Notes under the pieces: generated by a model
Told to the model about the DNA's origin: nothing
The model's database searches: none
The model's input: the letters and a program-made list of their open reading frames with translations, nothing else
Assembly (NCBI RefSeq): GCF_014217215.1
Contig: NZ_CP056080.1
Span: 558,001 to 622,000, forward strand
Source of the DNA: Rothia nasimurium
Lineage (GTDB): Bacteria; Actinomycetota; Actinomycetes; Actinomycetales; Micrococcaceae
Direction of reading: 5' to 3'
DNA length: 64,000 bases
Shown here: positions 34,643 to 42,642 of the stretch, piece after piece
Position numbering within the stretch: the first letter of the stretch is position 1
Layout: each line of letters begins with the position of its first letter
Position numbers and translations under genes: made by a program

Positions 34643-35734
34643 GTGACTGACAAGCTTTTAAGTGAACTGACCACTGCCGCTGTGGGCGGCCCCGCCCGTC
34701 TCTTCGTTGAGGCCACCAGCGAGCAGGAAATTATTGATGCCGTAACCGCCGCCGACCGCGCAGGAGAAGACCTGCTGGTGGTGGGCGGGGGCTCTAACCT
34801 GCTGGTAGCCGATGAAGGCTTTGACGGGGCAGTGGTGCACATAGCTTCAACCGGTATTGAAACCGTGAGCGACTACGCCTGCGGCGGCACCACCCTGCGC
34901 GTGCAGGCAGGCCACACCTGGGACGACCTGGTAGCCTACGCCGTAGAGAACGAGCTCTCCGGTATCGAGGCCCTCTCCGGTATTCCCGGCACCGTGGGCG
35001 CCACCCCCGTGCAGAACGTGGGGGCCTACGGCTCTGAAGTCGCCCACACCATCGCCTCGGTTCGCACCTGGGACCGCGAAACCGGCGGCTACAAGACCTT
35101 CGCTAACGCCGACTTGAAGTTCGCCTACCGCGACTCGATCCTCAAGCAGTCCACCGTCAACGGGTCTCCCCGCTATGTGGTGCTGACCGTAGACTTCCAG
35201 CTGCCGCACGGCTCCCAGTCCGCCCCCGTCCGCTACGCTGAGCTGGCCCGCCAGCTGGGTGTCGAGGTGGGGGAGCGCGCCGACTCCCGCCTGGTGCGCG
35301 AAACCGTGCTGCGCCTGCGCGCCGGCAAGGGCATGGTGCTGGACACCGCCGACCGCGATACCTACTCCACCGGCTCCTTCTTCACCAACCCCATCGTGGG
35401 GCAGGACGTCGCAGCCCAGCTCCCCGAGGACGCCCCCCGCTACCCGGCAACTACCCCCGCTGGCGAACCCCTGGACGGCATGGTCAAGCTCTCTGCCGCC
35501 TGGCTGATCCAGCACGCCGGGTTCGATAAGGGCTTCGGCCTTCAGAGCGAGGACGCGGAGCTCGCCGGCGGTCGGGCTTCACTTTCTACCAAGCACACCC
35601 TGGCTATCACCAACCGCGGTGGCGCCTCGACCGCCGATATAGCGGCTATCGCCCGCGCTGTACGAGCCGGGGTTGAGGAAAGCTTCGGGGTGCGCCTGGT
35701 CCCTGAGCCTGTGGTCGTTGGGTTCACTCTCTAA
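34643..35734 (+). CDS. murB: MurB, UDP-N-acetylenolpyruvoylglucosamine reductase
   Basis: FAD enzyme that reduces UDP-GlcNAc-enolpyruvate to UDP-MurNAc in peptidoglycan synthesis. 363 residues from GTG 34643 (VTDKLLSELTTAAVGGPARL), the standard MurB beginning. FAD-binding VGGGSNLLVADEGFDG near residue 50, substrate region GIPGTVGATPVQNVGAYG, catalytic Ser in STGSFFTNPIV. The frame is open upstream to 34469, but this overlaps the MFS gene and is not MurB-like. Confidence 0.95.
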   Translation: MTDKLLSELTTAAVGGPARLFVEATSEQEIIDAVTAADRAGEDLLVVGGGSNLLVADEGFDGAVVHIASTGIETVSDYACGGTTLRVQAGHTWDDLVAYAVENELSGIEALSGIPGTVGATPVQNVGAYGSEVAHTIASVRTWDRETGGYKTFANADLKFAYRDSILKQSTVNGSPRYVVLTVDFQLPHGSQSAPVRYAELARQLGVEVGERADSRLVRETVLRLRAGKGMVLDTADRDTYSTGSFFTNPIVGQDVAAQLPEDAPRYPATTPAGEPLDGMVKLSAAWLIQHAGFDKGFGLQSEDAELAGGRASLSTKHTLAITNRGGASTADIAAIARAVRAGVEESFGVRLVPEPVVVGFTL

Positions 35735-35746
35735 CGCAGGGCCGCC

Positions 35747-36139
35747 ATGAGCCTAGAGAAAGAAATCGAGAGCGGGCAGGGCGGACGCCTACACCGGCGT
35801 ATGGAGCGCTTCCGTGCCTTTATGGGGCGGCACGCCGCCCTGCTTCTGCTCTACCGCCTGCTCATTATCGGGCTAGGTTTTTTGTGCATCGTTGCCGGTC
35901 TTATCATGCTGGTGACACCTGGCCCGGGCTGGCTGTTTATCTTCATGGGGATGAGCCTCTGGGGCACCGAGTTCCACTGGGCTCACCGGCTCAACCTCTG
36001 GGCCCGTGCCAAGGTTCTTGCCACCTGGCGGTCCTTTGAAGCCGCTCGCCACCGCAGGCACCGGCGTAAAACTGCCGAACGATGGGCTAAGCGGAGCAAC
36101 TACACCCACTACTGCCCCAACGGGTGCCACTACAGATAG
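35747..36139 (+). CDS. PGPGW-motif (TIGR02611-type) membrane protein
   Basis: 130 residues, two close helices (about 36-55 and 58-75) with the family motif TPGPGWLFIFMGM between or within them, and a strongly basic C-terminus (RHRRHRRKTAERWAKR). Conserved among actinobacteria; function unknown. Twelve bases after murB, so probably in the same transcript. Confidence 0.85.
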   Translation: MSLEKEIESGQGGRLHRRMERFRAFMGRHAALLLLYRLLIIGLGFLCIVAGLIMLVTPGPGWLFIFMGMSLWGTEFHWAHRLNLWARAKVLATWRSFEAARHRRHRRKTAERWAKRSNYTHYCPNGCHYR

Positions 36140-36246
36140 GGGAGCGGGGCAGCTTTTGTTCTCACGTCCCGCTGGGGTATTACCGGATAACCAACTCCGC
36201 TTACTTTTACGCTTTCGGTAAGCCCTAAGGGTTCTGATTCTTCTCT

Positions 36247-36885
36247 CTAGCCCAACAAGATGCTAGTATCTGCGTGCTCTACTAAACGAGGGTCGTGAGT
36301 AGCGATTACAGCGATACCGCCATGAGTACAGTGATGGGTTACAAAGTCAATAACTCGTGTAGTGTTGGCATCGTCAAGGGCCGCTGTGGGTTCATCAAGA
36401 AGAACCAGTGGGGTCTTGCGAAGAGCTAGGCGGATGAGCCCTACCCTTTGTTGTTCGCCACCACTTAGTTGAAAAACAGGTCTATCCAGGTGACTGTAGG
36501 GGAGGCTGAAACGTTCAAAAACAGTACGGACCTCGGCCTCGTGTTGGGCTACGGAATAGCCTGCGATATCAAGGTTCTGACGCACGCTCCATGAAGCTAC
36601 CAGGCCCGAATTTTGAAAGGCAAAACTTACCTGCGTACGTAGAAAGTTTTGTTTCTGATGCCCCTTTAATGTGGTGGGGTTCAGTCCGTTGACTTTGATA
36701 CTACCTTCCGTCGGGGTTTCGAGACCGCCAAGGCATTGTAGAAGGGTTGTCTTTCCTGAGCCACTGTGTCCGCGTAGGGCTATAAAGGATCCTGCTGATG
36801 CCGTAAAATTAATGTTTTCCCATAGGGTTTTCTGCGGATATCTAAATCCTAAATCTGTGACTATTAAAGAGTTGCCTGTTTTCAT
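36247..36885 (-). CDS. Bacteriocin-type ABC transporter ATPase
   Basis: 212 residues: Walker A GHSGSGKTTLLQ near 39, signature LSGGEQQRVGL, Walker B LVLLDEPTAALD, His switch IATHDP. The short length and position behind a seven-TM protein and a lactococcin 972-like gene match the ATPase of these bacteriocin systems (L_ocin_972_ABC type). With the neighbouring membrane protein it should form an export or immunity pump. AT-rich compared with flanking core genes. Confidence 0.9.
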   Translation of the reverse strand: MKTGNSLIVTDLGFRYPQKTLWENINFTASAGSFIALRGHSGSGKTTLLQCLGGLETPTEGSIKVNGLNPTTLKGHQKQNFLRTQVSFAFQNSGLVASWSVRQNLDIAGYSVAQHEAEVRTVFERFSLPYSHLDRPVFQLSGGEQQRVGLIRLALRKTPLVLLDEPTAALDDANTTRVIDFVTHHCTHGGIAVIATHDPRLVEHADTSILLG

Positions 36886-36904
36886 TATATTTTCTTTCTC
36901 AGAT

Positions 36905-38923
36905 TTATGAGATTTCGAGCATGAACCGTGAAGTTAATTTTTGGGTGCCCTGCAAGGTTAATATTGCCACGAGAATAATGGTGATTAATGCAATTAGAGA
37001 AATGAGTGTAGCCCCTATTGCTGGTAAGGGTGATATTGCGATTGAAATTGATAAGGCAACTGCTGCGATGAGAAATATTTTTCTCAGAAAAATTCCGTGT
37101 ATCTCTGTGAATCTAGCACCTGATGTTACCTGTAAGAAAATTGCTGTCCTGTTCCTGTTCTCGTAAACGCGCACAAGCAAAATTGTGCCGATGACCAGTG
37201 TACCTAAAGCTACAGTTGCACCGATGAGAACAATGATGAGTGAAGCTTTGCGGTCGGTCTGTGCCAAATGTGTCTGTTGTGCTACATAGTCATAGCCAAT
37301 CACTGCGAAGTCAAGATTGTTAGCGCTTACAGCTGATTGATAGGGCTTAGCCTGATAGACAGTATCCAGCGTGCCCCAGGTCTTTGCGGGTAGCACGTCA
37401 CTGGCGGGGCTTACGACAATCAATACAGGGTTCTTCAAGTACATGTGGGTGTCTAGATTGAATTTAAGGAGCGGTATGACACCTGTATCAATGTGTGTGA
37501 TTGTCTCTACAGTAATATCTGCTTGATGGGGATTATCAGGATTGTGTTTAAACTGCGCCCATGACTCAATACTTGCTCGAATGTCATCTTTAACAGGAGT
37601 GTATTGTGAGGGGATAAGCGCAACGACAGTAGATTTCTGTGCAGCTAGTTGTGATATGTTTTGTATGGTTTGTTGATCTATATCTGTAAAAGCAGAGAGG
37701 TAGGTAGGGTTGACAGCCATATTATTATCTGGCACAGAGCTATTCTTTTGAGCATCAAAGAGGACACCTGGGGCTGCCAAGAAACTATGTTCTGATTGTT
37801 CGAGTTCTATAAAAATGTTACCCATGGATGTCGAAACTTGCTCTGCTTGGCTACTTTGTAGGGCGTAGCCAACTATCGGCTGCACCAGGTCCGGTTGGCT
37901 CAACCGTATCGTGTCTGCCTGTTCTGCGGCACCATATTCTTGTACTTGTTTCCAGGCATGTGAGACTGCGCTGGTAGTTCCTAGTGCGGCCACCATAATA
38001 AGTGCGGTAGAAACAGCGCTCAGTAAAGCTTCTGGGCGTTTGCCCTTGATAAGTTCACCTAACGACTGACGCGAGCTATATATTGTTACTGCAATAATGC
38101 TAGCAATGACAAGTAGTGTAAGAGCAATAAATTGTTGAAGGGTGATTGCAATAAGGCTGAGCAAACGGTAGCCATCTGAAACAATGAGACTGTATAAAGC
38201 AAGCGTAGTTGCCCATACTATCAGCGGTGAGTATGCGGGCACCACAAGCGCTAGTGTCTCTAATAGGCGTACTCTTTTGCGTGAATCCCCAGACGAGAGA
38301 CGCACCGCAACCACCGTTAGGCGGACGCTTTGGAGCTGACAGAGGGTAAGTAGCAGTAGTAACCCTAAAATAGTGGTAGCTGTACCCCAGCCACTACCGA
38401 TGAGGAAGAAGCCCCACAAGAGGTAGCCAGGCTGTGCAGAGAATGACTGGGCAGTAACTCCACGATGAGCCAGGGAGCTTATGATACTTTGAGTTGCTAC
38501 CGATGACCCTTGTACCAGGTAGGTTCCGGTGAGTTGTGCCTTTTCAAGGTGAGAGGCATCGTGCAAAGTGGCTTGATAAAACCGCGCGAAGGTTGGGAAG
38601 GCCCCTGAATCCGGGTCCCCTATAACCTGACTGGGGTCTCCTTTGAAAAGATAGTAATCGGTGGCTCTGGAGTCATTAACTGATGATGGTGCAACCTTAT
38701 AGATATTTACACTATTACTAACAGAGGCGCTATTGAGCGTATGGATAAACTGGTCAGCAGATAGGTCCTGTGGTAGCTCGGAAACTGTAAACCCAGAACT
38801 GAAACCTTCAGGGCCCCATCGATCTTGATCTATGAGAAAGAGGAAGGTTGCTGCAGTTAAAACTGTGCTTAAAAGGCAGGAGACAACCCATGCTAATGCG
38901 GTGGCCTGTTTAATATTGCTCAT
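36905..38923 (-). CDS. Bacteriocin-associated seven-TM integral membrane protein
   Basis: 672 residues. One N-terminal helix (about 8-30), an external domain of about 130 residues, four helices in the middle (about 165-325), a second external domain (about 330-570), and two to three helices at the end (about 575-655), the FtsX-like layout of the bact_immun_7tm / DUF1430 family. In lactococcin 972 systems the protein and its ATPase give self-immunity. Codon use is AT-rich (many ATT, TTA, AAT), unlike the core genes around, suggesting transfer. GGTATC rather than a strong ribosome-binding site precedes the ATG. Confidence 0.88.
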   Translation of the reverse strand: MSNIKQATALAWVVSCLLSTVLTAATFLFLIDQDRWGPEGFSSGFTVSELPQDLSADQFIHTLNSASVSNSVNIYKVAPSSVNDSRATDYYLFKGDPSQVIGDPDSGAFPTFARFYQATLHDASHLEKAQLTGTYLVQGSSVATQSIISSLAHRGVTAQSFSAQPGYLLWGFFLIGSGWGTATTILGLLLLLTLCQLQSVRLTVVAVRLSSGDSRKRVRLLETLALVVPAYSPLIVWATTLALYSLIVSDGYRLLSLIAITLQQFIALTLLVIASIIAVTIYSSRQSLGELIKGKRPEALLSAVSTALIMVAALGTTSAVSHAWKQVQEYGAAEQADTIRLSQPDLVQPIVGYALQSSQAEQVSTSMGNIFIELEQSEHSFLAAPGVLFDAQKNSSVPDNNMAVNPTYLSAFTDIDQQTIQNISQLAAQKSTVVALIPSQYTPVKDDIRASIESWAQFKHNPDNPHQADITVETITHIDTGVIPLLKFNLDTHMYLKNPVLIVVSPASDVLPAKTWGTLDTVYQAKPYQSAVSANNLDFAVIGYDYVAQQTHLAQTDRKASLIIVLIGATVALGTLVIGTILLVRVYENRNRTAIFLQVTSGARFTEIHGIFLRKIFLIAAVALSISIAISPLPAIGATLISLIALITIILVAILTLQGTQKLTSRFMLEIS

Positions 38924-38948
38924 CCCAAAGATACCTTTAACACGTTAC

Positions 38949-38979
38949 TGTTGTACCCCCACTTGGTAGGGGTACAACA
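38949..38979 (-). other. Hairpin between bacteriocin gene and transporter genes
   Basis: TGTTGTACCCC/GGGGTACAACA, 11 bp with a 9-base loop, no clear U-run. Probably a partial terminator or mRNA stabiliser that makes bacteriocin mRNA more abundant than the transporter part. Confidence 0.6.
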
Positions 38980-39002
38980 ATAGGCCTTGAATAAATCAAT
39001 TC

Positions 39003-39299
39003 TTAGCGCCAGTATGACGTATTACCGCCCCAAGTTGCTTTAATTGCAGCTTTAGACCAGACGTCCCTGGGGACGGTGTCACTTACTTTACAAGCATTTT
39101 TGTTACAAGCGGTGCTACCATGTGCTCGAGTTGGGTGATGGTAGTTTGACCACGTTGTCATTGTAACGTAACTTACCCCGTAGTCCCATGTTCCGCCACC
39201 TGCCGATACTTGTGCAGCATTGGCCGCAGTGGCGCCAGCAAATAAGCTGGCTCCTAAAGCAAGAGTTGCAAGAGATTTCTTTGCAGTTGAGAAAGTCAC
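39003..39299 (-). CDS. Lactococcin 972-like bacteriocin precursor
   Basis: 98 residues from GTG 39299, chosen because GGAGG lies 5 bases upstream. A Sec signal peptide (TAKKSLATLALGASLFAG, cleavage after A-N-A near residue 28) is followed by a mature part of about 70 residues with the family pattern GGGTWDYGVS, WSNYHHPTRAHGST, then VWSKAAIKA and a C-terminal aromatic end SYWR. Lactococcin 972 itself lacks cysteines; this one has two (TACNKNACK), able to form a disulfide. The prototype blocks septum formation by binding lipid II; activity here is inferred. First gene of a three-gene operon. Confidence 0.92.
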   Translation of the reverse strand: MTFSTAKKSLATLALGASLFAGATAANAAQVSAGGGTWDYGVSYVTMTTWSNYHHPTRAHGSTACNKNACKVSDTVPRDVWSKAAIKATWGGNTSYWR

Positions 39300-39327
39300 G
39301 GTGACCTCCAATATCGTTTTCCTATGC

Positions 39328-39379
39328 GATTCATCTTTGAATCACAATGAGAGATTATCAATTTTTTTATACAGTGCAA
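39328..39379 (-). promoter_or_regulatory. Bacteriocin promoter and downstream palindrome
   Basis: On the minus strand TTGCAC (39374-39379) and TAATCT (39352-39357) are 16 bases apart. Downstream in the leader GATTC-N6-GAATC (39328-39343) is a palindrome that could be an operator. The surrounding 150 bases are AT-rich. Confidence 0.5.
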
Positions 39380-39467
39380 CCCATATCACAAAATATTTTA
39401 AAAATCTTTTCACGGGTAGGTCCCCTTCCCGGATAGACATATGTGTAGCGGGTTCAGTAAGGCTTAT

Positions 39468-39729
39468 TCATAAGGAATGACCAGCAACCAGAAAAATCAA
39501 CCCCCGCACCACCGCAAACACCCTCGAATACAAGCCCAACGGCCGCCGAAACCCAGAATGCAGAATACGTCAGGTCTTAACCTGAGCAATTACCCGCTCC
39601 ACCACCGCTCGGCGTGAATTAATGAACCTATTGACTACCTTCACACCCTCAGGTGTCCCACAGGCTTTGCTACGCCGCCTTGGGGTAGCCAGCCCCAGCT
39701 CGATATAGCCTTTATCAGCCAAGGTGATA
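39468..39729 (-). pseudogene. Remnant of IS5-type DDE transposase (C-terminus)
   Basis: Reading on the minus strand gives HITLADKGYIELGLATPRRR, then INSRRAVVERVIAQVKT, a TGA (39570-39572) where the family has W, and on in frame to RILHSGFRRPLGLYSR and a stop at 39468. It is the DDE_Tnp_4/IS5-like C-terminus with a nonsense codon (TGG to TGA). The N-terminal part is missing where the IS3 element starts at 39730; it does not reappear right of the element. Confidence 0.8.
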
Positions 39730-39795
39730 TGTACTGGGTTTAGTTCCGACCCCGTACATTGGAAACAAACAAAAAAGAGCAAAGGAACTTCACCC

Positions 39796-40116
39796 ATGCC
39801 CACCAAATACCCCGCCGAACTCAAAACACGAGCCCTACGCCTACTAGCCGACCACCTGGAAAACAACCCCGACACAGGCATCTACACCGCCTGCCGAAAC
39901 ATCGGAGAACGCCTCGGCATCGGCCCTGAAACCTTACGAAAATGGCACAAACAAGCCGAAATCGATGCTGGTAACACCCCCGGCACCACCACTGATATGG
40001 CAGCCGAAAACCGACGCCTGCGCAAAGAAAACGCCGAGCTCAAGCGAACCAACGAGATTCTACGAACAGCATCAGCTTTTTTCGCGGCAGAACTCGACCG
40101 TCCAGCCCGATCATGA
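39796..40116 (+). CDS. IS3-family transposase OrfA
   Basis: 106 residues; helix-turn-helix (NIGERLGIGPETLRKWHKQAE) and a leucine-zipper-like helix (ENRRLRKENAELKRTNEIL), ending SAFFAAELDR. The codons GCT TTT TTC (40075-40083) form the slippery T-TTT-TTC site from which ribosomes can shift -1 into orfB. Overlaps orfB by ATGA. Confidence 0.92.
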   Translation: MPTKYPAELKTRALRLLADHLENNPDTGIYTACRNIGERLGIGPETLRKWHKQAEIDAGNTPGTTTDMAAENRRLRKENAELKRTNEILRTASAFFAAELDRPARS

Positions 40117-41012
40117 TCCGCTATATCGATAGGTATAGGAATCGTTTCGGGGTTGAGAACATCTGCACCGCACTACAAGAAAACCTCGCTGGTGGTTTCA
40201 TCACCTCACGCGGCTACCGCGCCGCTAAGGCTCGTGTTCCTGCAGCACGTACTTTGAAGGACCAACTTCTGATTCCTGAACTGGTGAAAATCCATGAAGA
40301 GAATTATGGCGTGTATGGTGTGCGCAAGATGTGGCACGCCATGAGGCGTGCCGGCTGGGATATTGGTCGGGATCAGACCTACCGACTCATGCGTGCTGCT
40401 GGTATCCAGGGGGTACACCGGGGTCGTAAACCGGTGACTACCAGGGCTACCAAGGCTCCTGATAACCGCCCTGACCTCGTCAACCGCCAGTTCACCGCTG
40501 ATGCCCCACATCGCCTGTGGGTTGCAGATTTTACCTATGTCAGAACCTATTCAGGTTTCTGTTATACGGCCTTCATGACTGATGTGTTTTCCCGGAAGGT
40601 TGTGGGTTGGGGTGTTTCTTCAACGATGCATACTCTGGGGATGCCTTTGACGGCGTTGAAGCAGGCGCTTTTTGAAGCGAAGAAGGGTGGCTCTGATCTA
40701 ACGCAGATTGTGCATCATTCTGACCGTGGTTCGCAGTATATTGCGCAGGATTACACTGCTGGTTTGAAAGAACTAGGAGTGCAGTTATCAGTCGGTTCTA
40801 CTGGTGATTCGTATGATAATGCTCTGGCTGAGAGTGTGAATGGTGCTTATAAGGCTGAGCTGGTGAGGAATCGCCTTTTTGCTTCAGTTGGTCAGTTGGG
40901 GGTTGAGACTGCGTCTTGGGTTGCTTGGTGGAATGCTGGTCGGTTGCATCAGGGTCTTGGTTATCGGACGCCTGAGGAGGTGGTGGTTGATGGTGTTTTA
41001 GTGGTCTTATAA
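40113..41012 (+). CDS. IS3-family transposase OrfB (DDE integrase domain)
   Basis: 299 residues with rve/DDE core: first Asp in WVADFTYVRTYSGF, second in IVHHSDRGSQY, Glu in DNALAESVNGAYKAEL. N-terminal HTH_21 region NYGVYGVRKMWHAMRRAGWD. Normally made as an OrfAB fusion by the -1 shift at 40077-40083; the minus-one frame is open from there into orfB. No stops or deletions, so probably active. Confidence 0.93.
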   Translation: MIRYIDRYRNRFGVENICTALQENLAGGFITSRGYRAAKARVPAARTLKDQLLIPELVKIHEENYGVYGVRKMWHAMRRAGWDIGRDQTYRLMRAAGIQGVHRGRKPVTTRATKAPDNRPDLVNRQFTADAPHRLWVADFTYVRTYSGFCYTAFMTDVFSRKVVGWGVSSTMHTLGMPLTALKQALFEAKKGGSDLTQIVHHSDRGSQYIAQDYTAGLKELGVQLSVGSTGDSYDNALAESVNGAYKAELVRNRLFASVGQLGVETASWVAWWNAGRLHQGLGYRTPEEVVVDGVLVVL

Positions 41013-41055
41013 TTGTCGGAACTAAAGCCAGTACATATCATATCTACGTAATGGG

Positions 41056-41493
41056 CTAGCCCTTAGATGTTTCTTCTAGCCCCAGCATATGGCCAATAAT
41101 CTCAAGGATTTTGGGGTCTTCATAGCCCAGCTTGCGCATGGCAGTCACATACTTTTCGGTCAGCGTCTGAGCCTTGTGGGCAGTAGAATCAAGGGCCGTA
41201 ATAAAGGAACCGGCTCGCCCGTGGGTTTCAATAGCTCCCGCAGCTTCCAGCTCCTTGTAGGCCTTCGCCACTGTGTTTACCGCAAGACCTGTTTCGGTAG
41301 CCAGCGCCCGCATAGGCGGTAGCCGGTCACCGGCAGCCAGAGTTCCGGAAGCTCGCGCCGCAATAATAGCCCGCCGCAGCTGGGAGTAGGGCGGGACGTC
41401 CGACCCCTTATCAACCCTAAAATTTAAAGCACGAATGCCCCCGCACAGCTCCTCACGGGAGTCGTGAATCGGGGGCATCTCGTTCTTGGTCAT
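41056..41493 (-). CDS. GntR-family (YtrA-type) transcriptional regulator
   Basis: 145 residues: winged helix (PPYSQLRRAIIAARASGTLAAGDRLPPMRALA, then LAVNTVAKAYKELEAAGAIET) and a short C-terminal helical part of about 40 residues as in the YtrA subgroup, which often controls ABC transporters or peptide-antibiotic responses. Ten bases after asd, so last gene of the minus-strand operon. Confidence 0.9.
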   Translation of the reverse strand: MTKNEMPPIHDSREELCGGIRALNFRVDKGSDVPPYSQLRRAIIAARASGTLAAGDRLPPMRALATETGLAVNTVAKAYKELEAAGAIETHGRAGSFITALDSTAHKAQTLTEKYVTAMRKLGYEDPKILEIIGHMLGLEETSKG

Positions 41494-41502
41494 AGCACCA
41501 GT

Positions 41503-42642
41503 CTAAAGGGTGCCGGTCGCAATCTTCAGCATGCGGCGCACGGGTTCTGCGGCGCCCCACAGCAGCTGGTCACCCACGGTGAAAGCAGAGATGTACTGGG
41601 GGCCCATGTTGAGCTTGCGGATGCGGCCCACCGGGATATCCAGGGTACCGGACGCCGCAACGGGGGTCAGACCCTCGACGGTGGCGTCCTTGGTGTTGAG
41701 GATAACCTTTGACCACTCGTTGTCCTCATCGATAATCTTCTCGATTTCCTCAACGGTCAGGTCTTCCTTGAGCTTCAGGGTCAGAGCCTGGGAGTGGGAG
41801 CGCATGGTTGCAATACGCACACACAGGCCGTCAAGAACCACGCGGTCATCACCCTCAAGGCCCAGAATCTTGTTGGACTCAGCCTCGGCCTTCCACTCTT
41901 CGCGGGACTGGCCGTTGCCCAGGTCAGAGTCAATCCAGGGAATCAGTGAACCGGCCAGGGGAACACCGAACTGGGTGGTATCGAGGTCGCCGGAGCGCTG
42001 GAGTTCCAGCACCTTGCGGTCAATCTCAAGGATGGCGGACGCGGGGTCGTCCAGCTCGGTTGCTACGTAGCCGTTGATATCGCCGAACTGCTTGAGCACC
42101 TCGCGCATGTGGCGGGCGCCGCCACCGGAGGCTGCCTGGTAGGTCATGGAAGTGCCCCACTCAACTAGGCCCTGCTTCCACAGACCGCCCAGGCCCATGA
42201 GCAGGCAGGAGACGGTGCAGTTGCCGCCGATAAAGTCCTTAATCCCTGACTCCAGGCCGCGGTCGATGACGTCGCGGTTGATGGGATCAAGCACGATGAC
42301 GGCGTCATCGTTCATGCGCAGGGTTGAGGCGGCGTCAATCCAGAGACCGCTCCAGCCGCGCTCGCGCAGCTGGGTGTGTACTGCCTTGGTGTAGTCGCCA
42401 CCCTGGGTAGTCACGATGACGGGCAGCTTGGCGAGCTCGTCGATATCGTGGGCGTCCTTGAGAGTGGACTCTTCGAGGGCGCCGCTGAAGGTGGGGGCTG
42501 CTGAACCGGCCTGGGAAGTGGAGAAGAAGACCGGGTTGATACCCTCGAAGTCACCTTCTTCGAGCATACGCTTCATGAGCACGGAGCCGACCATGCCACG
42601 GTAACCAACAAAGCCTACGGAATCACCAGATGTAAAAGTCAT
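41503..42642 (-). CDS. asd: Aspartate-semialdehyde dehydrogenase
   Basis: NADP enzyme making aspartate semialdehyde for lysine, threonine, methionine and diaminopimelate. 379 residues. [20 protein letters not shown] (N-terminal NADP loop), active-site Cys in GGNCTVS, and [18 protein letters not shown]. Sequence is of the long type known from Escherichia coli (shared ends such as [19 protein letters not shown]), not the shorter type common in actinobacteria. Start ATG 42642 overlaps the dfr stop by ATGA, implying translational coupling. Confidence 0.96.
   Translation of the reverse strand: MTFTSGDSVGFVGYRGMVGSVLMKRMLEEGDFEGINPVFFSTSQAGSAAPTFSGALEESTLKDAHDIDELAKLPVIVTTQGGDYTKAVHTQLRERGWSGLWIDAASTLRMNDDAVIVLDPINRDVIDRGLESGIKDFIGGNCTVSCLLMGLGGLWKQGLVEWGTSMTYQAASGGGARHMREVLKQFGDINGYVATELDDPASAILEIDRKVLELQRSGDLDTTQFGVPLAGSLIPWIDSDLGNGQSREEWKAEAESNKILGLEGDDRVVLDGLCVRIATMRSHSQALTLKLKEDLTVEEIEKIIDEDNEWSKVILNTKDATVEGLTPVAASGTLDIPVGRIRKLNMGPQYISAFTVGDQLLWGAAEPVRRMLKIATGTL

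Larger units (their letters stand above)
39730..41035 (+). mobile_element. IS3-family insertion sequence, intact
   Basis: 1306 bp bounded by 21-base inverted repeats TGTACTGG-TTTAGTTCCGAC (39730-39750) and complement (41015-41035), one mismatch, with TG...CA ends. Two overlapping frames orfA and orfB carry a programmed -1 frameshift site. The inverted repeat extends four bases (GATA) into the flanks, so a target duplication cannot be defined. Sits next to the transposase remnant and the bacteriocin operon. Confidence 0.9.

Noticed and set aside
39730-41035. Target-site duplication of the IS3 element
   Set aside because: Flanks read GATA and TATC, continuing the inverted repeat; no clear direct repeat, so none is claimed.
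41056-41493. GntR regulator as the controller of the bacteriocin operon
   Set aside because: It lies on the other side of the IS element as the last gene of the asd operon; no site evidence links it to the bacteriocin promoter.
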